DNA of 64,000 bases, taken from positions 124,001-188,000 of the forward strand of contig NZ_JAPEMI010000003.1 of NCBI RefSeq assembly GCF_026342835.1, in the 5' to 3' direction. The stretch is from Streptomyces sp. NBC_00154. GTDB lineage: Bacteria > Actinomycetota > Actinomycetes > Streptomycetales > Streptomycetaceae. Every line of letters starts with the position of its first letter. Position 1 is the first letter of the stretch. The translations under genes were made by a program, and so were the position numbers. Under the pieces are notes generated by a model. The model was not told the DNA's origin. It did not search any database and saw only the letters and a program-made list of their open reading frames with translations. Below, one piece after another: positions 17,625 to 27,001 of the stretch.

Positions 17625-18467
17625 TCAGGCCTCGGTCAGCGGTCCGTAGGCGTCCGGACGACGGTCACGGTAGAAGGCCCACTGCTGCCGAACCTCTTCG
17701 ATCTTCCCGAAGTCCAGGTCGCGGACGACCAGTTCCTCTTCCTTGTCCGAGGCCACATCGCCGACGAACTGCCCGCGCGGGTCCACGAAGTACGACGTGC
17801 CGTAGAAGTCGTTGTCCCCGTACTCCTCCACGCCCACCCGGTTGATGGCCGCCACGAAGTACTCGTTCGCCACGGCGGCCGCCGGCTGCTCCAGCTGCCA
17901 CAGGTACGCCGACAGGCCGCGGCTCGTCGCCGACGGGTTGTACACGATCTCCGCGCCCGCCAGGCCAAGCGCCCGCCAGCCCTCCGGGAAGTGCCGGTCG
18001 TAGCAGATGTACACGCCGACCTTGCCCACGGCGGTGTCGAACACCGGCCAGCCCAGATTGCCCGGCTTGAAGTAGTACTTCTCCCAAAAGCCCTTCACCT
18101 GCGGGATGTGGTGCTTGCGGTACTTGCCGAGGTAGCTGCCGTCCGCGTCGATCACGGCGGCGGTGTTGTAGTAGAAGCCCGCCTGCTCCACCTCGTACAC
18201 CGGCACCACGATGACCATGTTGAGTTCCTTGGCCAGCGCCTGCATCCGTACGATCGTCGGGCCGTCCGGCACCGGCTCGGCCCACTTGTAGTGCTCGGCT
18301 TCCTGCACCTGGCAGAAGTACGGGGCGTTGAAGACCTCCTGGAAACCGATGATCTGCGCACCCTGGGCGGCCGCCTCCCGGGCGTACTGCTCATGCAGGT
18401 CGATCATCGACTCCATGTCGCCGGTCCACTTCGTCTGCACCAGCGCGGCGCGCACTACTCGACTCAT
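17625..18467 (-). CDS. Beta-ureidopropionase-type nitrilase-superfamily amidohydrolase
   Basis: A 280-aa protein. ATG 18467 is preceded by a strong GGAGGGAAACC. The nitrilase catalytic triad is clear: Glu44 (GFQEVFN), Lys118 (KYRKHHIPQ) and Cys155 (ICYDRHFPEG). It would hydrolyse the N-carbamoyl beta-amino acid made by the dihydropyrimidinase to the amino acid, CO2 and ammonia. It is the first gene of the minus-strand catabolic operon, with the promoter presumably within 18468-18700, where no gene is seen. Confidence 0.92.
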   Translation of the reverse strand: MSRVVRAALVQTKWTGDMESMIDLHEQYAREAAAQGAQIIGFQEVFNAPYFCQVQEAEHYKWAEPVPDGPTIVRMQALAKELNMVIVVPVYEVEQAGFYYNTAAVIDADGSYLGKYRKHHIPQVKGFWEKYYFKPGNLGWPVFDTAVGKVGVYICYDRHFPEGWRALGLAGAEIVYNPSATSRGLSAYLWQLEQPAAAVANEYFVAAINRVGVEEYGDNDFYGTSYFVDPRGQFVGDVASDKEEELVVRDLDFGKIEEVRQQWAFYRDRRPDAYGPLTEA

Positions 18468-18712
18468 TGGTTTCCCTCCGGAATCGCGGTGAACGGAGAG
18501 GCCCGAAGATGAACTCTCGGCCACTTGACGGCTGACACTAGGAGTTACCCGACGCGGGGTGCAGTACCACGCTGTAACGCGATGGGCCCCCCGCGTTCCG
18601 CCGCGTCACCTGCGACGATGCGGTTCCGGTGATTGTCATGAGGGGTTGCCGGGTGCGTGAATTCGCCGTTGCTTCTGGGCTCGTTCGGTTACGTCTGCGT
18701 TTCGTCTGCTGT

Positions 18713-19819
18713 TTATGAGGTGCCTTGGCTGGTGTAGGCGGCGGATCCGGCCAGGGACAGGTCCACCACAACGACGAGTTCCTCGCCGTCCGCGCGGACC
18801 CAAGCCTCCTGGCCGACCAGGCCCGGCGGGGTCGAATAGCGCACGGAATCGAAGCGGATGGTCTGGTCCCGCAGCACCTGGCGGGACTCGCCGAGCGCGA
18901 GGGTGTGCGGGGCCTCGGGCAGCTGATGCAGCCGGGTCCGCTCGACGTCCAGCATGGAGGCCGGGGTCTTGCCGGTCTCGCGGTGGACGCGAGTGTTGAC
19001 CTGCTGGCAGAAGACCGCGCACGCCCCGCGGAGCTCGGCGAAGCTGCCGTACTTCTCCCGCAGGTTCGCGGATGTGGGGATCAGGTCCGCCTTCGCGATG
19101 CGGACGGTGGCCTCCGAGCCGCCCTTGGACTCGAGGTCGAAGGGCACACACGTATGTACTTGCAGGCCGTAATGCCGCCCTGCGGAGACGACTTGAGGAT
19201 GGCGGACCGCGATTCCGGCGACCCGGTCGATGGTCATCGTCTTCTCGTTGTCGGTCAGCACATACGTCGGTGCCCCGCCGATCGCCCGCAAAGTAGAGTC
19301 GATGCACGAGATCACCGTGGGCAGGGTCCGGTCCCAGACCGGGATGACCACCCGGAATCGCGACCAGGCCAGCCACGCGCAGAACAGCAACGTCTCGCGC
19401 TCGCTTCCACCGCCCGGACCAGGAACTTTCGGGCCCCAGCCCCAGTCGAACTGCACCCAGAGACCGGGCTCGGTGATCCATGGCCGATAGGTACGGCGGT
19501 GTCCGGCCCGCCAGCGTTCCTTGGCCTTGGCCACCGCTCGCCGGGTCGTGCGCTCGTCGCCGGTGAATCCCAGCAGTTCCAGGCGTTCGTGGAGCTTGTC
19601 GGCCCGCACCGTGCCCTGCGAGCGGTCGACCCACTCCTCGATCTTCGGGATGAACGGGTCGATCAGCTTCGGTCGCGCGACGGGGCCGCCGACCGGCCGG
19701 CCCGCGCCCCTCATTTGGGCGTACCGACGCACGGTCTTCGGATCAACCCCCGCCAGCGCAGCCGCCGAATGCGCGCATCCGGCGGCATCGAGAGCCTCGA
19801 AGATTTCCATGATCTCCAT
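18713..19819 (-). pseudogene. istA: IS21-family transposase IstA, 3'-truncated
   Basis: A 368-aa ORF. It has an N-terminal HTH (HSAAALAGVDPKTVRRYAQM) and an rve/DDE integrase core (WVQFDWGWGPKVPG with the first Asp; PTYVLTDNEKTMTIDRVAG with the second; LESKGGSEATVRIAKADLIP near the third). The C-terminus stops abruptly after WVRADGEELVVVVDLS, short of the usual IstA tail, and no istB follows. It is a truncated copy that is unlikely to transpose alone. Confidence 0.75.
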
Positions 19820-20044
19820 ACCTTGGTTCTGGGCTGATCCTGCTCATTCGTAAGATCGGGACACCCAGGGGGTGCCAGGTATGGCTGCCATGATTTTGCC
19901 GCTGGTGTGGCTTGCAGGGATTGGCCGCCCGGCACCCCGCGACGACTCGACTGCTGATTGGGATGCGCGAACCGAATCGCTCGTATGGACGTGACAGCGA
20001 GGTCGTCTGCTGGGACAGCACAAGGACACGACGAAGGAGGTTCG

Positions 20045-20313
20045 GTGCCCGAACTGTGGGCAGGGACAGACGCGGGCAAGGAACACCACTGCACCGTGAT
20101 CGACGAAGACGGCACCAAGGTGATCTCGCGCCGGGTGGCGAACGACGAGACCGAGCTCCTCCAACTCCTGGGCGATGTCCTGGACTTCGCCGACGGAAGC
20201 CCGGTGACCTGGGCGGTGGACCTGAACGCCGGCGGCGCCGCCCTCTGGATCGCCCTGCTGGTCAACCACGGGCAGAAACTGCTCTACATCCCTGGCCGGA
20301 GCGTGCACGGCGG
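20045..20313 (+). pseudogene. IS110-family transposase, N-terminal fragment
   Basis: GTG 20045 follows AAGGAGG and opens VPELWAGTDAGKEHHCTVID, the DEDD/RuvC-like start of IS110 transposases, continuing to TWAVDLNAGGAALWIALLV and LLYIPGRSVH. The similarity then ends abruptly after about 90 codons and an unrelated sequence begins. Full-length members are about 400 aa, and no C-terminal serine-bearing domain is found nearby, so this is a deletion remnant. Confidence 0.8.
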
Positions 20314-20501
20314 GGAGCGACGCGGGACACGGCCCGGCCCGGCACTGGCTGGTGTCCACGGGCGACATGACCCTGCGCGGCGGGATCACCTACCCTCACC
20401 TGGCCACAGGACCGGCCCGAGTGGCGGGGAACGGCACCTGGTACACGGTGTCCGAGGACCGGACGACCGTGTCCGTCTGGGAGTTGACGAACGCGGGCTG
20501 A
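20314..20501 (+). pseudogene. Unidentified gene 3' remnant fused to the IS110 fragment
   Basis: Directly after the IS110 break, another plus frame reads ARHWLVSTGDMTLRGGITYP, then an HLATGPARVAGNGTWYTVSE segment and a VWELTNAG tail ending in TGA at 20501. It looks like the C-terminus of a secreted or beta-rich protein, but I do not recognise the family. The junction at about 20313 is probably a deletion breakpoint. Confidence 0.4.
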
Positions 20502-20871
20502 CGCCGGCCGACGCGGCGCGGCCCGCCGGTCCAATTGACGAGTAGGGCGTTTCTATGACGTTCATAGACCAGACGGAATCTGGGTCCGAGACACGGAGTG
20601 ATTGGGCGCCGAGGCTGGAGCCTGGGAGGTCTTGAAGCTCCACATCGAGCGCAAATCTCATCAAAGGCCATGGACCGCAGGAGCGGCATAACACCACATG
20701 CGATCACTAAACGCCCACTGAGAGGACATTCTGAACCGGTATGCCCGATTCTGGCGTTGACTCGGAGAGGCGCTGTCCAGGCGATCGCTTGGTCCTTCGG
20801 CGGCTTCTACAGTGTCCCGTGGTGAAGGGGTCAGGTGAGGATCGGTAGATCAGAAGGGTCGGCTCAAGGAC
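20502..20871. other. Gene-free stretch with a short palindrome
   Basis: I see no convincing coding frame in these 370 bases. A 15-bp interrupted palindrome CTATGACGTTCATAG lies at 20553-20567 and could be an operator or element end, but nothing decides this. The last part probably carries the promoter of the gene at 20872. Confidence 0.3.
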
Positions 20872-21522
20872 GTGGTGCAGATCGAGCGGTTGGTGGACCT
20901 GAAGCCCGCCTACCAGCGTCAGGCTGCCGTCCTGGCCCTGTGGCGGTGGCGTGCGCCAGTACTCGCGTTCGAGCTCGATGCAGAGTGGGGCGTCGATCAG
21001 ACTGTGCTGGAGTCGCTGTTCCGACTGGCAGCATCACCTGCTGGTGAACAGTCGGATCGCGCATACCGGCGAGCAATCGCCGAGCTGTGCACCGCCCCGC
21101 TCTTCACGTCTGAAGTGGACCCGGACACGGTCCAGCTCTTCCAACTGGAGACCATCAGCAGCCTGCTGGCTTTCGGAGAGTTGCTGGACAAGCCTGGCGT
21201 GGACGAAGCAGAGCGAGTGGTCGAATCCTCGGCCGGCCTGGCGAACTACCTCGACGACCTCGTCGAGGGCTCGTTCTACTCCCACCCCTCGGAGGAAGCC
21301 CACCGCCAGTACCTCGCCGACCTGGCGGACCGGGCGAGCGAGGGCTATTTCGGGTCACGAAATTTCGCTGTCGAGTCCGCCTGCCACGGTGTTCTCCGGG
21401 CTCTCCCCGAGTCCGCAGGGCTGCTGGACTCGTCCACCGGTCGCGAGTTGCTCGCGCATTGCGAGGACTTCGGCGAAGAGCTCGTCACAACGATGCGGTG
21501 GCTCCGCACGACGGGTCACTAG
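20872..21522 (+). CDS. Hypothetical protein, 216 aa
   Basis: GTG 20872 opens VVQIERLVDLKPAYQRQAAV. The protein is acidic and all-helical, with an ARG-poor DPDTVQLFQLETISSLLAFG stretch and WLRTTGH end. It has no signal or membrane segments. The composition is like polymorphic-toxin immunity or helical-repeat proteins, but no family is recognised. It stands alone between transposon debris. Confidence 0.6.
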   Translation: MVQIERLVDLKPAYQRQAAVLALWRWRAPVLAFELDAEWGVDQTVLESLFRLAASPAGEQSDRAYRRAIAELCTAPLFTSEVDPDTVQLFQLETISSLLAFGELLDKPGVDEAERVVESSAGLANYLDDLVEGSFYSHPSEEAHRQYLADLADRASEGYFGSRNFAVESACHGVLRALPESAGLLDSSTGRELLAHCEDFGEELVTTMRWLRTTGH

Positions 21523-21591
21523 CGATCGCGTCGTGAGCCGGATGACGAATGCGGCGGCCGTGATGGACGGGTGGTTCGGAGCGGAGGGCAG

Positions 21592-22007
21592 CTACGGGCG
21601 GCGCTGGGCGAACAGGCCCGGTTCGGTCTCCGTAAGGACGCCCAGGCTGACCAGACGCTTGAGCTTGTGCCGGGCGCTCTCGATGGTCTTCGGCGTGAGC
21701 GGGAGGTCCAGGACCTGGCACAGGTCGCGGGCGCGCTTCGGCCCAGGAGTCTCGGCGAAGGCGTTGAGGATCTGCTGGTAGGCCGGGTGGTTCGGCAGGA
21801 CGGGCGGCTCCTCGGTCGGCTCCGGGGCCGCCGGCGGGAGGGCGAGGAGGGTCTTACGGGTCACCGCCAGGTTCCCGATTTCCTCGTCGAGTTCACGCAG
21901 ACGCGCGGTGAGCTCGTCCATCTGCGCGCGGATCTGCCCCGCATCGCCGACGAGTTCGCGTTCGCGTGCGTCATCCGCTCCAAGAGCGGCGTGACCTGAG
22001 CGTCCAC
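21592..22007 (-). pseudogene. Small coiled-coil/winged-helix protein, probably frameshifted at its N-terminus
   Basis: The intact frame from ATG 21921 gives 109 aa: a coiled coil (MDELTARLRELDEEIGNLAV) and a winged-helix-like C-terminus (YQQILNAFAETPGPKRARDL, then KLKRLVSLGVLTETEPGLF). A plausible natural start, GTG 22007 (VDAQVTPLLERMTHA), is in a second frame, joined by an apparent 1-nt indel near 21957, and the coiled coil continues across it (RERELVGDAGQIRAQMDELT). It may work with or regulate the adjacent mobile gene. The function is unknown. Confidence 0.5.
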
Positions 22008-22011
22008 GGGG

Positions 22012-22959
22012 TCACCCGCGCCAGGTGGGTGTCGTCTGGCCGGTGAGCCGGCGCGCTATTACGTCGATCATGGCCCAGCGCACCCGGGACTCGGAGGATG
22101 CCGACCTGCTCTCGTAGTCCCGCACGAGCCGCCGGAACAGCATGAGGATGCCGAGCGTCTGCTCCACGGTCCACCGCTTGGCCTGCGGGACGAAGCCGGT
22201 GCCCTTGTCCGTGGGGTTGCGTTCGACGATCTCGACGTCGATGCCGACCGTGGTGCCGTGCTCGACGACGGCCTTCTTGAAGCCCTGGTCCACCAGGGCC
22301 TTCTTGATGGTGCCGATGGGGGCGACCTGGCCGAGCAGGGCGATGCCGAACGCGTTGTCGTGGGCGCTGGCGGCCAGCACGGTGACGGCGATGACCAGGC
22401 CGAGGACGTCGACCGCCAAGCCGCGCTTGCGGCCCGGAACCTTCTTGGCCGCGTCCTTCCCGGTCGTGGTCGCGGGCACGTTCACCGCCGCGTGGACGCT
22501 CTGCGTGTCGATCACGACCAGGCTCGGGTCCTCCGACCGTCCGGCCTTCTTCCGGACCTGCCAGCGCTCCACATCCCGCTTCGCGGCCGCTGCCTCGATC
22601 GCCTCGGTCAACCGGGCGGTGGTCAGCTTCGCTTTCTCGTGCGCGCGGGCCGACGTGCGCGAGCGGATCAGCCGGGCCCCAGTCGCCGGGTGGCACCCGT
22701 TCATTAACCGGCGGGCGGCGTTCTTGCCCTCCTCGTCCAGCACCGCCCCATCGACCAGACCGACCGTCGACAGGCCCGTGCCAATCCACACGAGCGCGGC
22801 GTCGCCCTCGGTCCGCAGCCGGTGGTCGACCGCCTCGCCCCCGGCCCCCTCCAGCACGACGGTCTCAGCGGCTGGCGCCTCCACCACCGAGCACCCGGCC
22901 TGCTCCCGCAGCCGGTACTCGACTTGCTCGTCCGCCGTGATCCTCGTCAGCCACGCCAC
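22012..22959 (-). pseudogene. Chimeric ORF: MobF relaxase N-terminus fused in frame to an IS5 transposase C-terminus
   Basis: Residues 1-130 (MAWLTRITADEQVEYRLREQ; VWIGTGLSTVGL; NGCHPATGARL) match the start of conjugative TrwC/MobF relaxases of Streptomyces. From about residue 132 the sequence is an IS5-family transposase (LVVIDTQSVHAAVNVP; KKVPGRKRGLAVDVLGLVI; ending with ERNPTDKGTGFVPQAKRWTV). The fusion is in frame near nt 22565, giving an uninterrupted 315-aa ORF that has neither a complete relaxase nor a complete DDE core. Both parent genes are therefore broken. Confidence 0.8.
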
Positions 22960-23229
22960 CGGCCGCCCCCATTCCCTGTCAGCCCGTCAGCCGGGTTTGT
23001 GCACTTGTGCGTTCCGGCTTCCCGGAGTTCCCCAACAATGGAACTCCCTTTGTCCATTCCTTCACTTTGATCACCCACCGGAACCCATCGACTGTACGTT
23101 CAGAGCCACCACGTAGTGGACAGCAACACTGCTTGCATCGGGACGTTCAAGATGGCGCCATGAACGCTCCCGCTCAGCCCACTTCCGCCATGCTGCTGCA
23201 CGGAGTACCAAGACTGCTGGCCGAGGCGT

Positions 23230-23490
23230 TCCCCGCACCCGCGCAGCCACGCGGCCAGCACTCCGGTAGCTGCGGCCCCTCGGCCGCCTGCCGGGTCTCG
23301 CGTCCGGCAGGCCGAATCCGCGAGACCACAAACCGCGAATACATCCGCTTGAAGCCACTGCGGCCGGTGCCGGGCCGGGAGCCCTCACGCCATTGCACCG
23401 GCTTTGCTGCCTTCCGGCCGGCCGTGGTGACCAGCTGCTTGACCAATTGCGGCTTGTCCGGGTACTTCGCCGCCGGCGGGCTTCAGCCTA
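23230..23490 (-). pseudogene. IS701-type transposase remnant
   Basis: The minus frame reads AAKYPDKPQLVKQLVTTAGR, KAAKPVQWREGSRPGTGR and SRFVVSRIRPAGRETRQ, then LPECW. This matches the central region of IS701-like transposases around the WREGSRPG and LPERWL blocks. The frame is closed on both sides and neither end of an element is visible. The surrounding 22960-23229 holds no recognisable gene. Confidence 0.5.
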
Positions 23491-23694
23491 CGAAGGGGCG
23501 CGGACAGCTGTCCCGTCTCACGCCAGCTGTTCCGATGCCGGCGAGGCTGGACGACCTTGAGCCGCAATTTCACTGAATCCGCTCTGTGGCCTGCTTCGCC
23601 TCCCGGTCGGGCGCGCCTACGTCTCAGTGAACCTGCCTCGTTCGGGACGAAAAGTCATTGGCTTCCCGTTCCATCTGGCGACGAGACTTCCGAC

Positions 23695-24603
23695 GTGACG
23701 CTTCACGAGAATGAGATCCCAGTCGACGAGACGCTAGTCCGAGCACTACTGAAGGCACAGCGCCCAGAGTGGGCTGGCCTACCGTTGTCGCCCGCAGGCG
23801 CGGGCACCGACAACACCATGTATCGGCTGGGCCATGACCTGCTCGTGCGACTTCCACGAACCGCCGACAACGGGCAGTCCGTGCGGAAGGAACAGGAATG
23901 GCTTCCTCGCCTGGCCCGCCACCTTGCCTGCCCGATTCCCGAGCCCGTCCATGCCGGGACGCCCACCGATGCCTTCCCAATGGTCTGGTCGGTCTACCGC
24001 TGGATTGACGGTGACGAAGCCAGCCCGGACACCGTCCGGGACTGGGCCGCCTTCGGAGCGGACCTGGCGGCGATCGTGAGGGAACTCCACCGCATCGACC
24101 TCATGGGAGCGACCCGCACGGACGGCCTCAGCTGGTACCGCGGAGGCAGCCTGGAGCCGTGCGACCAATGGATCACTAGGTGTCTCAACGACTGCCGCAC
24201 CACGGTGGGTTCTGAGCTCGACGTTGACACTCTGGAACAGTTGTGGCGAGCCGCGCTCGCACTGCCCGAGCTCTCCGGGCCTCATGTGTGGCTCCACGGC
24301 GACCTCAAGCCGACCAACCTCTTGGTCCGGGAAGGCAAGCTCCACGCAGTTATCGACTTCGGAGGACTCTCGGTCGGCTTTCCCGACGCCGAGCACTCCA
24401 CAGTCTGGGACTTGCCACCACAAGCCCGACAGGCCTATTGGGACACCTTGAACCTCGATGATCTGACCTGGACCCGCGCCCGCGCCTGGGCGGTCGCAGT
24501 GGGCGTCAGTGGGATCTCCTACTACTGGGACACCTTCCCCGCCTTCGTCGCCGAATGCCGAGCACGTCTTCAGGCAATCCTCGCCGACGCCGCTACGCGT
24601 TGA
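23695..24603 (+). CDS. Aminoglycoside phosphotransferase (APH)-family protein
   Basis: A 302-aa kinase-fold protein. GTG 23695 (VTLHENEIPVDETLVRALLK) was chosen as the first start with coding character; the frame is open further upstream. Motifs are TDNTMYRLGHDLLVRLP (nucleotide loop), VWLHGDLKPTNLLVREGKL (Brenner motif HGDLxxxN) and HAVIDFGGLSVGFP (DFG-like IDFG). The family phosphorylates aminoglycosides, macrolides or small metabolites; the substrate cannot be assigned. It is a lone gene between mobile remnants and may have been acquired horizontally. Confidence 0.88.
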   Translation: MTLHENEIPVDETLVRALLKAQRPEWAGLPLSPAGAGTDNTMYRLGHDLLVRLPRTADNGQSVRKEQEWLPRLARHLACPIPEPVHAGTPTDAFPMVWSVYRWIDGDEASPDTVRDWAAFGADLAAIVRELHRIDLMGATRTDGLSWYRGGSLEPCDQWITRCLNDCRTTVGSELDVDTLEQLWRAALALPELSGPHVWLHGDLKPTNLLVREGKLHAVIDFGGLSVGFPDAEHSTVWDLPPQARQAYWDTLNLDDLTWTRARAWAVAVGVSGISYYWDTFPAFVAECRARLQAILADAATR

Positions 24604-24832
24604 GTGGCCTCCCCGGCCCAGGAGGAAGGGCAATACGGCGCAGGTTCAATGACACGCGGCAAAACGCCGCGCGGAATGGAGCATCTGCGCCGACACGCTC
24701 TCCACTCAGCTCGTCTCACCGAAGCCGCACCACCCAGGTCACAGCTTCATCGACAGCTCACTTCCGATGGCACAGGACAACAGCGCTGCGGCCCCGCGCA
24801 GGGTTGCGCGAGGCCGCCAAGAGGCCATGGGG

Positions 24833-25265
24833 TCAGATGGCGCTGGACGCGGTGGTGATGCGTTCCATCAGCCTGGTGGAGCGGCAGATCTCCACCGTGG
24901 ACGCCTCGGTGACGTCGTCGGCGAGCCAGATGCGGCCGGCCAGGCCGCCCGTCTCGGAGACGACCTCCACCAGGTCGCCGATCAGCGCGACCGGCGCCGA
25001 CACGGGCGTCACGAGCCGGTACCAGGCGGAGCCCTCGGACAGCCAGTCCTGGCCGAGGACCTGGCCCAGGACGATCTGCCCGTGCGTGGACAGCACCGCA
25101 CCCGGACCCTGGTACACCACGGTGGTCAGGGTCTGGCCGGGCTCCCGGGGCTCCCCGGTCACCGGGTGGGTCCAGGACGGGCTGCCCAGCAGTGCGGGAG
25201 ATCCGCACCGTGTCGGTCAGCTGCGCCTCCAGGTCAGCCCTGGCCTGCGAAAGATCCAGTGGCAC
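24833..25265 (-). pseudogene. Phage head-tail connector-like protein (DUF6093-type), frameshifted
   Basis: GTG 25265 opens VPLDLSQARADLEAQLTDTV, and after an indel near 25165 the sequence continues in another frame as VTGEPREPGQTLTTVVYQG, then GQIVLGQVLGQDWLSEGSAW and VSAPVALIGDLVEVV to the stop at 24833. It resembles small virion-assembly proteins of Streptomyces phages. A related second copy lies just upstream (25270-25651), in tandem. Both are broken, so this is a prophage relic. Confidence 0.5.
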
Positions 25266-25269
25266 CGGC

Positions 25270-25651
25270 TCAGGCCCCGGTGGTCTGGGTGGACTCGTCC
25301 AGCCACGTGGTGCGGACGACGGCAAGGCTGTTGGCGTCGGAGATGTCCAGGACCCGCTACACGCGGTTCATCAGGCCCGGGTCCTGCGTGGCAACGGTGA
25401 CGCGCACGTGGTCCTCACGCGACGCGAGCGGTACGTCCAGCGGCGTCGTCGGCGTACGCCTGTCCTTCCAGAGAAAGGACCAGGCCGGGACCGCCGGACG
25501 CGAAGATCGCACCGGCCCCCGTGTAGACGATCGTGTCCGGGCCGGGGTGGTACTCGCCGGAGTCCGGGTCAAGAACCGGCTCCCAGGGGCGGAAGATCTC
25601 GACAGTGTCCGCGAGGATCCGCGTCTCGACGATGGGGGGCGACGGCGGCAA
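25270..25651 (-). pseudogene. Second phage connector-like remnant with frameshift and amber codon
   Basis: ATG 25651 opens MPPSPPIVETRILADTVEIF, followed by a segment with RPWEPVLDPDSGEYHPGPD. The frame changes near 25440 to PLDVPLASREDHVRVTVATQ, and an in-frame TAG (25357-25359) interrupts the sequence LMNRV*RVLDISDANSLAVV. The tail then reads TTWLDESTQTTGA and stops at 25270. The layout parallels the next gene. The family assignment (DUF6093-like) is tentative. Confidence 0.45.
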
Positions 25652-25841
25652 GCGAAAGCCCCTCAGAGGGCGGAGGAGTGCTCATATGTTCGAGCGTAGG
25701 GCTGTGCGCGGACAGCTCCCCGGCCCGAGGTAACCGCGGACGCATCCGACTCGCCCAGGTGCACGTGTCTCGGCCCGGCGTGACGATCGGGTTACCGGTG
25801 GTGGCTCAGATGTCCCTTCGACTGGACCGCCGCCGGACCAC

Positions 25842-26174
25842 CTACCCGAGCACCCCAAGCTCAGTGTCGGGTCGGCAGTGGATGCAGGCCCGCATCCCGT
25901 CGGCGAGGGCGACGAGGGCTTGCTCCCGGGTGATGACCCGCTGGCGTTTCCCCGCCAAGTAGCACCCGCCCACGTGGACTTCGATCGGCCGCGTGCCTAC
26001 ACCGATGCTGAGCTCGACCCAGTCCGGCGTCGGCGGCCGTCGCACCTCGCCCTGCTGCCGCTCTCTCTCCCGCTGCTCGGCCGCCGCGATCGCCTCGTCG
26101 ATGCGGTCCACCCACATCGCATACCAGGTCCGCAGGGTAAGAAGCCGAGGCAGATCAGGCGGAAGATCGCACAT
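25842..26174 (-). CDS. DUF6233 domain protein
   Basis: A 110-aa protein beginning MCDLPPDLPRLLTLRTWYAM with an Arg/Glu-rich helix and a C-terminal block (VHVGGCYLAGKRQRVITREQ, then ACIHCRPDTELGVLG). This is the usual order of DUF6233, a family of unknown function that is largely restricted to Streptomyces and often found in several copies. A pair of Cys-x-His-Cys residues near the end could bind a metal. It looks intact. Confidence 0.85.
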   Translation of the reverse strand: MCDLPPDLPRLLTLRTWYAMWVDRIDEAIAAAEQRERERQQGEVRRPPTPDWVELSIGVGTRPIEVHVGGCYLAGKRQRVITREQALVALADGMRACIHCRPDTELGVLG

Positions 26175-26251
26175 GCGTTCGAGTCTACGCCGGGCGCTTG
26201 AGTAGCATCGGGCGGCGTATCGTCACAGAAACCGACAGAAGGGAGAGCCGC

Positions 26252-26578
26252 ATGTCCGACGCTGACCTGCTGCGATCCCTCGGCGTCGCCCCGTCACAGC
26301 TTGACCCCGCCCCACCATGGTCACCGCGCCAGAGCGCCGGAGCCGAGCGGCTCGACGGCAGCCATCCGTGCGTGCGCTGCGGCTAGCCCGCGAGAGCAAC
26401 CGGGGTCGTCACCGCGCCCGGGTGCGGCCGCCGCTGGCTGGACCGCTGCATGCCCTGCCTCATCGCCACCACCCCGCGCGGCGGCCCTCGTGCACCGCTC
26501 GCGGACACACTGGCCGTTCTGCGGCAGGCAGCCCACGAAGCGGGCGTCGACCTGACCATTGTGGCCGACGAGTCGTAG
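26252..26578 (+). pseudogene. Small Cys-rich hypothetical protein with an in-frame amber codon
   Basis: ATG 26252 follows AAGGGAGAGC and reads MSDADLLRSLGVAPSQLDPA to HPCVRCG, then TAG (26384-26386), then continues in the same frame as PARATGVVTAPGCGRRWLDR and CMPCLIATTPRGG to the stop at 26578. Two CxxC pairs, one on each side of the amber, suggest one zinc-ribbon protein, so the TAG probably replaced a GAG or CAG. Related proteins occur next to DUF6233 genes in Streptomyces elements (inference). Confidence 0.6.
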
Positions 26579-26611
26579 CGGCCCTGATCCAGCTGCGGTG
26601 AAACACGAGCA

Positions 26612-26646
26612 GCCGCCGTTGCACCTTCGGTCGGTGCAACGGCGGC
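26612..26646. terminator. Bidirectional terminator hairpin
   Basis: A perfect 14-bp inverted repeat, GCCGCCGTTGCACC with GGTGCAACGGCGGC, and a 7-nt loop (26626-26632). It sits between two convergent genes ending at 26578 (plus) and 26666 (minus), so it can terminate both. Confidence 0.8.
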
Positions 26647-26665
26647 CGCGTCGGCAGGGCCGTTA

Positions 26666-26839
26666 CTACAGCTGCCGCTCGATCTTGGATTCCGGGACCA
26701 GCTCTTCTTGCATGTTCTTCTCGTTCTTGACGGTGTACTTAGTCTGTTGCCCGCTGCCCTCGGCACGCTCGATCAGACCCTGCGCCTGCTGGCCTTGCTG
26801 GTTCCGGTACTCCACGCGCTGTCCCTGCTTGTACGGCAT
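26666..26839 (-). CDS. Small Tudor/DUF2945-like protein
   Basis: A 57-aa protein from ATG 26839 with GGAGAG upstream: MPYKQGQRVEYRNQQGQQAQ then a GLIERAEGSG turn and KYTVKNEKNMQEELVPESKI. The order of short beta strands resembles the hypervirulence-associated Tudor (DUF2945) domain. It is gene-like in composition, though unusually Gln-rich. The function is unknown. Confidence 0.6.
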   Translation of the reverse strand: MPYKQGQRVEYRNQQGQQAQGLIERAEGSGQQTKYTVKNEKNMQEELVPESKIERQL

Positions 26840-27001
26840 GAACTCTCCAAGTCTCGTCGGTGGGAGGCTGGTCCCGCTCATTCGGCGGGGGACGCCCCTC
26901 CTTGCGCCCGTGACCATCGCCGGGCGCACTGACAGCTCACCCCCACCTCCACACCACAGCAACCCCTATGGGCCGAATGGAGGACGTCGTAGTCCGCCGC
27001 C

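Noticed and set aside
23695..24603. A specific aminoglycoside-resistance gene name for the APH-family protein
   Set aside because: Only general family motifs are visible; substrate cannot be inferred without close characterised relatives.
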